A stretch of 64,000 bases of DNA, taken from contig CAZGJN010000008.1 of NCBI GenBank assembly GCA_964526645.1, forward strand, positions 1 to 64,000, given 5' to 3'. The notes beneath the pieces were generated by a model. The model ran no database searches. It worked only from the letters and a program-made list of their open reading frames with translations, and was not told the DNA's origin. This DNA comes from JADJNW01 sp964526645. Its GTDB lineage: Bacteria; Bacteroidota; Bacteroidia; Chitinophagales; Saprospiraceae. This document shows, one piece after another, positions 58,604 to 64,000 of this stretch. The number at the start of each line of letters is the position of its first letter. The stretch's first letter is position 1. The translations under genes were made by a program, and so were the position numbers.

Positions 58604-59485
58604 TTGAAACTGCATAGCCTCTCTATTATTGTTTTGATGTTGGTTTGCCTGGGCACGATCGCTTTTGCCCAACGCAATGCTAATCCATTTGAGCTGACTC
58701 CCCGACTGCCAGAAAAAGAGATTGCTGAAAGTGATTCCGTTGAAGTAGTGGGCAATCCCTTTGATATAACCACCTCCGTAGCCAAAGAAAAAGTGACGCC
58801 CTTCAGTTCTGAAAAAAAAGCTAATCGTAGTAACGTTGATGCCAGAATGGTGTTTCTTTTTACGATGGTAATGTTCATTTTACTGGCTATCACTATTTTG
58901 TTTACAATATCAAGGTCATTTTTCATAAAATCCTATCGCGCTTTTTTGAATGAAAATATGACAAACCAGCTGCTTAGAGAGGTTGAAAGCACCAGCTTGC
59001 TGCCTTTCATCATTTTGTACAGCTTCTTTTTTATCAATATCGGTTTTTTCACCTACCTGGTGTTGGAAAGCTACAATATCCTTCCCAAACGGGATTACTT
59101 CCTGTATTTTGCCTATTGCTTGGGGGTAGTGATTGCCGTATTGCTACTCAAACACCTGTTGCTTAGCCTCGTTGGATACATTTTTCCGGTGTATCAGGAA
59201 ATCCAGCGCTACAATTTCACCATTATCATTTTTGGAATTGTAATTGGGCTGATCCTCACGCCTGTCAACGTATTGTTGGCATATGGGCCCGATTCAATTG
59301 ATAAATATTTGATTTTTTTAACCCTGGGAACCCTTGGAATTATTTATTTGTATAGATACATAAGGGGAATTTTGATTGCCAACCGTTTTTGGGCATTTCA
59401 TAGATTCCACTTTTTGTTGTATATTTGCACGGTCGAAATCGCACCTGTCATGGTTTTGGTGAAACTTGCCACAAGCAGGTTCTGA
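58604..59485 (+). CDS. DUF4271 membrane protein
   Basis: This 293-residue protein starts at TTG 58604, which gives a signal-like helix (residues 1-22, ending AFAQ). A hydrophilic segment follows, then about six membrane helices with a conserved KSYRAFLNENMTNQLLREVESTS and the ending CTVEIAPVMVLVKL. DUF4271 is a Bacteroidota family. It lies directly upstream of hemD (43-bp gap), the conserved pairing. The specific function is unknown. An ATG start at 58637 is possible but would cut the signal. Confidence 0.83.
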   Translation: MKLHSLSIIVLMLVCLGTIAFAQRNANPFELTPRLPEKEIAESDSVEVVGNPFDITTSVAKEKVTPFSSEKKANRSNVDARMVFLFTMVMFILLAITILFTISRSFFIKSYRAFLNENMTNQLLREVESTSLLPFIILYSFFFINIGFFTYLVLESYNILPKRDYFLYFAYCLGVVIAVLLLKHLLLSLVGYIFPVYQEIQRYNFTIIIFGIVIGLILTPVNVLLAYGPDSIDKYLIFLTLGTLGIIYLYRYIRGILIANRFWAFHRFHFLLYICTVEIAPVMVLVKLATSRF

Positions 59486-59528
59486 AAAGCCGGAGGTAAA
59501 CATTTTTTTTAGCAAAACCTTATATTGA

Positions 59529-60305
59529 ATGGCAGTAAATGGAAAAGTACAGGAAGAAGCTTACAAAAAAGTAAAAAGTATCCTGATTACGCAGCCCAAG
59601 CCAGAAAGGTCTCCGTATTATGATCTCGAAAAAAAGTATAACCTACAAATAGACTGGCGTCCTTTCATTCATGTGGAAGGTATTTCAGCAAAAGATTTTC
59701 GAAAGCAACGCATTCGGATAGAGGATTTTTCGGCAATTATTTTTACAAGCAAAAATGCAGTAGATCACTTTTTTCGGGTGTGTGAGGAAATGCGGGTCAA
59801 AATGTCGCCAGAAGTTAAATATTTTTGCTTGTCGGAGGCAATTGCCAATTATCTCCAAAAGTTTATTATTTTCAGAAAACGAAAGGTATTCGCCGGCAAT
59901 AAAACCATCGAAGACCTGGCACCATATCTCAAAAAACATAAAAACGAAAAATTCCTTTTGCCCTGCTCCAATTTGGGCGCAAAGGACGTATCGGGCTATC
60001 TAGAGGAGCACCATTTTAACTTTCAGGATTCTATGATGTACGAAACGGTGAGCAGTGACCTGAGTGACCTTAGCGATGTGACCTATGATGTCCTGGTTTT
60101 TTTTAGCCCTCTGGATATCAAGTCTTTGTATGACAACTTTCCAGACTTCAAACAAAATGAGACGCGAATCGCGGTTTTTGGCAATAGTACAGACCGCGCT
60201 GTGGAAGATCGCGGGCTGACGGTCAATATCAAAGCGCCTATTCCTGAAGTACCCAGCATGCAGATGGCGCTGGAGCGATATCTGCAGTTGTCGAATAGAG
60301 ATTGA
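59529..60305 (+). CDS. hemD: Uroporphyrinogen-III synthase
   Basis: This 258-residue two-domain enzyme cyclises hydroxymethylbilane to uroporphyrinogen III with inversion of ring D, a step of haem biosynthesis. Family traits are KSILITQPKPERSPYYDL, FSAIIFTSKNAVDHFF, the central linker, VLVFFSPLDIKSLYDNF and IAVFGNSTDRAVEDRGL. The length is normal. Sequence is divergent across the family, but the adjacent DUF4271 gene is its usual Bacteroidota neighbour, which supports the call. A strong terminator follows. Confidence 0.88.
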   Translation: MAVNGKVQEEAYKKVKSILITQPKPERSPYYDLEKKYNLQIDWRPFIHVEGISAKDFRKQRIRIEDFSAIIFTSKNAVDHFFRVCEEMRVKMSPEVKYFCLSEAIANYLQKFIIFRKRKVFAGNKTIEDLAPYLKKHKNEKFLLPCSNLGAKDVSGYLEEHHFNFQDSMMYETVSSDLSDLSDVTYDVLVFFSPLDIKSLYDNFPDFKQNETRIAVFGNSTDRAVEDRGLTVNIKAPIPEVPSMQMALERYLQLSNRD

Positions 60306-60330
60306 GTTATTTCCCCATTTCAAAGTAAAA

Positions 60331-60372
60331 AAAAAAGACACCGGCGAGAATTCATCGGTGTCTTTTTTTATT
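60331..60372. terminator. Bidirectional rho-independent terminator
   Basis: A 13-bp stem (60331-60343 with 60356-60368) with A-run and T-run flanks can work on both strands. It lies 26 bp after hemD. Confidence 0.9.
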
Positions 60373-60407
60373 CAACCTAAGCTTAACTCCAATTGTTAGG
60401 AAGTCGT

Positions 60408-61034
60408 ATGGATTGGGCTTTCATTCATCAATTAGAAAAAAGACTTCAAGATCCGTTGCCCGGCCTGGAAGCACAATACAAAATGGCGCATGCTGCCCGG
60501 CGTACGCCAATGCCCCTTGTGCCTGATACGGCACGCCAGGCGGGTGTACTGGTACTTTTTTACCCTAAAGAATTGGATTGGCACTTAGTGCTGATCGAAA
60601 GAGATGCCTCTAACCCCAAAGACCGGCACGGCGGGCAAATCAGCTTTCCGGGCGGAAAGTTTGAGGAATCAGATAATACACTGACTCACACGGCATTGCG
60701 AGAAGCGCAAGAAGAAATCGGCGTTGTGTCCAGCGAGATACAAATTTTAGGCACACTCACGCCCTTATACATTCCGATAAGCAATTTTCAGGTAAATCCT
60801 GTAGTCGGTTTTGTAGATTACAAGCCCCAATTTATCCCGCAACAAGAGGAGGTGCGTTCCATCCTGGAAGTACCTTTTTCCCTTTTTCAGTTACCTTCCA
60901 CGATTCAAAGTACTGATCTGCGCATCGCTCAAAATATTACATTAAAAGATGTGCCCTATTACGATGTCTTCGGCAAAATCGTTTGGGGAGCTACGGCTAT
61001 GATGCTGAGCGAATTGATCGAAATCTCTGGCTAA
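60408..61034 (+). CDS. Nudix hydrolase, probable CoA pyrophosphatase
   Basis: This 208-residue protein has a Nudix box from ~80 to 103: GGKFEESDNTLTHTALREAQEEIGV, preceded by DRHGGQISFP. This UPF0035-type context (SFPGG before the box) is characteristic of CoA diphosphatases that split coenzyme A into 4'-phosphopantetheine and 3',5'-ADP. ATG 60408 was chosen over an upstream TTG (60393) because it gives the family-like start MDWAFIHQLEKRLQDPLPG. It stands downstream of hemD after a terminator, so it is probably separately expressed. Exact substrate is inferred. Confidence 0.88.
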   Translation: MDWAFIHQLEKRLQDPLPGLEAQYKMAHAARRTPMPLVPDTARQAGVLVLFYPKELDWHLVLIERDASNPKDRHGGQISFPGGKFEESDNTLTHTALREAQEEIGVVSSEIQILGTLTPLYIPISNFQVNPVVGFVDYKPQFIPQQEEVRSILEVPFSLFQLPSTIQSTDLRIAQNITLKDVPYYDVFGKIVWGATAMMLSELIEISG

Positions 61035-61192
61035 TTCCCTTCTGATGCTTGCCTCGTGAATTCGCCTTCTCATTGGATAGCTTTAACAAGTTGATAAACA
61101 TTCGTTTATTTTTTGTAAACCTTTCCCTAAAAAAGCCTTTATTTTTTACACTAATTTAATACGGGTTTCCTGCACTGTATAGCATAAGAAAT

Positions 61193-61200
61193 TAACTTTG
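61193..61200 (+). promoter_or_regulatory. -7 box TAACTTTG upstream of the FAD oxidoreductase gene
   Basis: It matches TAnnTTTG and lies 64 nt before ATG 61265. A -33 element is not clear. It supports the downstream ATG over the in-frame GTG at 61208, which would fall almost on the transcription start. Confidence 0.4.
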
Positions 61201-61264
61201 TTTAACTGTGAACAGGCCTATCGGCTCGAAAAAATGTTTCTTATTTATCAACAAATTTGACACA

Positions 61265-62401
61265 ATGCAAAAATATGATATTGCCATTGTGGGCGGCGGA
61301 ATCGTGGGGTTGGCATTCGCTTACACGGCTGCGTGTAGCGGAGCGAAAGTTGTTTTATTTGAAAGGCATCCAAAGGCACAGGGCGCTACGATTCGCAATT
61401 TTGGCATGGTATGGCCCGTTGGGCAAGCAGCTGCCACCTTTGACCGCGCGATGCGATCTCGTGAAATTTGGCTCGAATTGTCAAAGAAAGCTGGCTTTTG
61501 GGCAAAAACAGCTGGCTCTTTGCACCTGGCATATCATGAAGATGAGCTAAGTGTATTGGAAGAATTTGTTGAAACGACAAAACATATTGGTTATCAATGT
61601 GAAATGCTCACGCCGGAGGAGGTGGTCAATCTTAGTAAAGCAGTAAGCCCTATTGGCCTGGAAGGTGCTATGTGGAGTGCTACCGAACTAAATGTTGATC
61701 CTCGGCAGGCTACGCAAGCCATTCATGAATATTTGAGCAACCAAATGGGCGTTGATATTCAATACAATACGGTTATTTCTCATATTGCTTATCCTTATTT
61801 GGCGAGCGGCGGGAGTGAATGGACGGCAGAGCAGATTTTTGTCTGCTCCGGCGCAGATTTTGAGACGCTCTATCCTGAAATTTTTGCGCAAAGCGGCTTG
61901 ACTAAATGCAAACTGCAAATGATGCGCACCGTGCCCCAACCCAATGGCTTCCAGTTGGGTGCCAATCTCGCTGCGGGGCTTACCCTTCAGCATTACAACT
62001 CCTTCGCACACTGCGAAAGTCTTCAATTGCTCAAAAGGCGGTTTGCTAAAGATATGGCAGATTATAATCGCTGGGGGATTCATGTGCTCGTTTCTCAAAC
62101 CAGCCTTGGCGAGATCACCATCGGCGATAGTCATGAGTATGGGCTTGATCTCAGTCCTTTCGATAAAACTAATGTTAATGATTTGATTTTGAAATACTTC
62201 AAAAAATTTGCCAAAATTCCTAAGCTTGAAATTGCAGAGTCCTGGAATGGTATCTACGCCAAAATTCCCGGTAAAACAGAGTTTATTGCCCAAGCCGAAA
62301 AGAATGTCAAGATTATCAATGGCTTAGGTGGCGCAGGAATGACGCTTTCTTTTGGATTGGCAGCGGAAGTACTCCAGACAAGCGCCTCCGCTACAGTATA
62401 A
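61265..62401 (+). CDS. FAD-dependent oxidoreductase of the DAO family
   Basis: This 378-residue enzyme has an N-terminal Rossmann FAD site (IVGGGIVGLAFAYTAACSGAKVVLFER, GxGxxG at ~8-16), the ATIRNFGMVWPVGQ segment, and a C-terminal GGAGMTLSFGLAAEV. The pattern fits the TIGR03364-type oxidoreductases, some of which sit in phosphonate degradation loci; no such locus is visible here. ATG 61265 was chosen because it begins exactly at the FAD fold. Substrate unknown. It precedes the SusC-like gene by 125 bp, but linkage of function is not shown. Confidence 0.8.
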   Translation: MQKYDIAIVGGGIVGLAFAYTAACSGAKVVLFERHPKAQGATIRNFGMVWPVGQAAATFDRAMRSREIWLELSKKAGFWAKTAGSLHLAYHEDELSVLEEFVETTKHIGYQCEMLTPEEVVNLSKAVSPIGLEGAMWSATELNVDPRQATQAIHEYLSNQMGVDIQYNTVISHIAYPYLASGGSEWTAEQIFVCSGADFETLYPEIFAQSGLTKCKLQMMRTVPQPNGFQLGANLAAGLTLQHYNSFAHCESLQLLKRRFAKDMADYNRWGIHVLVSQTSLGEITIGDSHEYGLDLSPFDKTNVNDLILKYFKKFAKIPKLEIAESWNGIYAKIPGKTEFIAQAEKNVKIINGLGGAGMTLSFGLAAEVLQTSASATV

Positions 62402-62464
62402 ATTCGACGCGCTGCATCATCTGTTGCTTTTATTTCATCCGAATGTAGTATTATTGCCTCAATT

Positions 62465-62484
62465 TATTAGCCTTTTGGCTAATA
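62465..62484 (+). terminator. Possible weak terminator
   Basis: An 8-bp stem (62465-62472 with 62477-62484) with a TTTT loop is followed by CCTTTT. It lies 64 bp after the oxidoreductase stop. Confidence 0.45.
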
Positions 62485-62526
62485 CCTTTTCAAAAAAAGC
62501 GTTATATCATTACCAAAAACCGAGGT

Positions 62527-64000
62527 ATGCAGTTTTTCCTAAAACCGATTGGGAGAGAGCAAGTTACGTTGCTCGCATTGCTACTATTTCCTTTATTTGT
62601 TCCGTTTGGCTTATCCGCCCAGCGCCTTGCCAGGGGCACCGTGATGGATGCTGAGACCGGCGATCCGCTCGAAAATGTAAAAGTGGAAGTGGAAAGAAAA
62701 TCTAAAAGTGTTATCACTGGCGAGAATGGCGCTTTTGTGATTGATCTAAAGGCGAATGAAACAACCCTCATCCTCTCTTTGCCAGGCTATCGCCCCACGG
62801 AAATTGAAGCGACTTTCGCGCCCGTCCTGAATGTTTTGTTGGAAAAAGACGTATCCGATGCTACCAAAGTGTTGGCAACAGCGCTCGGTGTAATGCAAGA
62901 AAGAAAAAAGCTGGGCTATGCCGTGCAAGATATAAGCACCCGAAGCCTGAGCCAGGCGCGGGAAGTCAACTTTTTGAATACGCTTTCCGCTAAAATTGCG
63001 GGTTTAAATATTGCGGGCAATGCCACCGGCATCGGCGGATCGGCAAGGATAAACTTGCGCGGCGACCGCTCCTTGAATTTGAATAACAATGCTCCGCTTT
63101 TTGTATTGGATGGAATTCCCATCAGCAATCAATCTTTTGGTGCTGCCAGAGGCTTGTATCAGGAAATTGACTTTGGTAATGCGGCGGGTATGATCAACCC
63201 GGATGATATTGAGTCTATTTCCATTCTAAAAGGACTTGCCGGTGCTGCATTGTACGGTTCCAGAGCCAATAACGGCGCGGTTTTGCTTACCTCAAAAAGC
63301 GGCAAAGGTACACGAGGCATCGGTGTCACGGTCAATTCATCGCTCATGGTGCAAGGGCTGCTTCGGCTGCCTAATTACCAAAATCGCTACGGACAGGGCT
63401 TGGAGGGTGTTTTTGAGTTTAAAGACGGTTTAGGGGGCGGTATCAACGATGGCGTAGATGAAAACTGGGGCCCCGCCTTCGAGGGGCAATCAATTCGGCA
63501 ATTTGACGCAGCTACCGCCAATGGCTTTCGGGGTGGTGAAATCGGTAATCTTTTCCCTGCGCTTGGTGCGGTTGACCTGGAAGCGCAGTTGGAGGCGCGG
63601 GGCGCCGTGGACTCTACTGCATGGACTGCACAACCCGATAATATTCGAGACTTTTTTGAAACAGGCTTGACTTTTCAGCAACATCTTGCTATGGCGGGTA
63701 GCCATGAAAAGGGCGCTTTTCGCTTGGGATACACTTTTTTGGACCAAAAAGGGATCATTCCGAATACCCACCTCAATCGGCATACACTTTCTTTTGCTGG
63801 AAATTATCAACTGCACAAAAAGCTGCAAACACAGGCGGTTGTCCATTATTTTAAAAATAACAGCGATAACTTGCCAAGCTTAGGCACAGGCGCTGACAAT
63901 ATTATGTACTTGTTTAACGGCGGTTTGGGCAGGCAGATCGGGATGGGCGCTTTGCGAAATTACTGGCAAACTGGACTGGAAGGCACCAATCAATTCAATT
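62527..64000 (+). CDS. SusC/RagA family TonB-linked outer-membrane receptor (3' truncated)
   Basis: The gene starts at ATG 62527 and is still open at the right edge (491 codons seen; family members are about 1000 residues). The order is a signal peptide (MQFFLKPIGREQVTLLALL, cleaved near LSAQ), a carboxypeptidase-D regulatory-like domain (~32-105, GTVMDAETGDPLENVKVEV), then the TonB plug (ALGVMQERKKLGYAVQDIS, APLFVLDGIPI, DIESISILKGLAGAALYGSRANNGAVLLTSKSG) and the first barrel strands. It should import oligosaccharides or peptides with a SusD partner, which would lie to the right. A promoter was not identified. Confidence 0.93.
   Translation, partial: MQFFLKPIGREQVTLLALLLFPLFVPFGLSAQRLARGTVMDAETGDPLENVKVEVERKSKSVITGENGAFVIDLKANETTLILSLPGYRPTEIEATFAPVLNVLLEKDVSDATKVLATALGVMQERKKLGYAVQDISTRSLSQAREVNFLNTLSAKIAGLNIAGNATGIGGSARINLRGDRSLNLNNNAPLFVLDGIPISNQSFGAARGLYQEIDFGNAAGMINPDDIESISILKGLAGAALYGSRANNGAVLLTSKSGKGTRGIGVTVNSSLMVQGLLRLPNYQNRYGQGLEGVFEFKDGLGGGINDGVDENWGPAFEGQSIRQFDAATANGFRGGEIGNLFPALGAVDLEAQLEARGAVDSTAWTAQPDNIRDFFETGLTFQQHLAMAGSHEKGAFRLGYTFLDQKGIIPNTHLNRHTLSFAGNYQLHKKLQTQAVVHYFKNNSDNLPSLGTGADNIMYLFNGGLGRQIGMGALRNYWQTGLEGTNQFN

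Noticed and set aside
60393..60407. TTG start of the Nudix gene
   Set aside because: ATG 60408 gives the family-like N-terminus; the TTG adds five unsupported residues.
61208..61264. GTG start of the FAD oxidoreductase
   Set aside because: It would fall right at the predicted transcription start from the TAACTTTG box, and the FAD fold begins at ATG 61265.
1..64000. Search for CRISPR arrays, tRNA/rRNA genes, prophage and complete insertion sequences
   Set aside because: No regularly spaced repeats, no cloverleaf-like segments in the gaps and no transposase motifs were seen by eye; a tRNA missed by eye cannot be fully excluded.

Overview
The window reads as chromosomal DNA of a member of the Bacteroidota, most likely a Saprospiria-type (Lewinella/Haliscomenobacter-like) environmental bacterium. 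The support is: three large secreted proteins ending in type IX secretion (T9SS) C-terminal sorting domains (4650-7904, 8316-11903, 16045-18579), a PorP/SprF protein next to a PorE-like OmpA protein (54608-58245), a SusC/RagA TonB-linked receptor running off the right edge, a RemB/Wzi-like outer-membrane protein, a DUF4271-hemD pair, and Bacteroidota-type TAnnTTTG -7 promoter boxes. The class-level placement is inference. No rRNA, tRNA, CRISPR array, prophage or intact insertion sequence was seen.

Layout. 1-4184: 3' end of a GH2 beta-mannosidase, then a convergent BNR/sortilin-like beta-propeller protein. 4650-18579: two very large T9SS cargo proteins (a vWA/DUF11 adhesin and a reprolysin-type metalloprotease with a P-domain), a remarkable tandem D-Ala-D-Ala ligase fused to a membrane segment and PASTA domains, and a third T9SS cargo protein. 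18644-27970: rhodanese, SPOR-domain protein, exported ankyrin protein, the two-step agmatine-to-putrescine pathway (aguA, aguB), cytochrome bd oxidase (cydAB) and a RemB-like protein. 28128-35345: a compact operon DUF58-MoxR-DUF4350-DUF4129-SpoIIM on the minus strand, with a divergent RDD gene; this is a conserved envelope/AAA-chaperone neighbourhood. 35377-42033: rlmD, an RsmI-like methyltransferase, an exported rhodanese, mfd and a small conserved gene. 42079-47864: serpin lipoprotein, DUF1232, tocopherol-cyclase-like protein, a radical SAM protein and an AlkB-type hydroxylase. 48086-49092: a mntA-hepT toxin-antitoxin module in which hepT carries an in-frame stop, bracketed by an imperfect direct repeat made of the hepT tail, the terminator and the clpB tail. 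49015-54232: clpB, an acyl-CoA carboxylase carboxyltransferase subunit and an OsmC protein. 54608-64000: porP/sprF, porE-like, DUF4271, hemD, Nudix CoA pyrophosphatase, a FAD oxidoreductase and the start of a SusC-like receptor.

Most notable: (i) one polypeptide with two Ddl domains whose active-site departures are complementary, the second carrying the Phe that in Leuconostoc-type ligases goes with D-Ala-D-Lac synthesis; (ii) the duplication around mntA-hepT, where the hepT part is identical between copies while the clpB part differs only at synonymous positions; (iii) two families of short intergenic repeats, one with a compensatory stem change; (iv) TAnnTTTG boxes lying only 4-5 nt upstream of the aguA and mfd start codons, which predict almost leaderless mRNAs.

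All assignments come from reading motifs by eye, without database searches. Domain limits are approximate.
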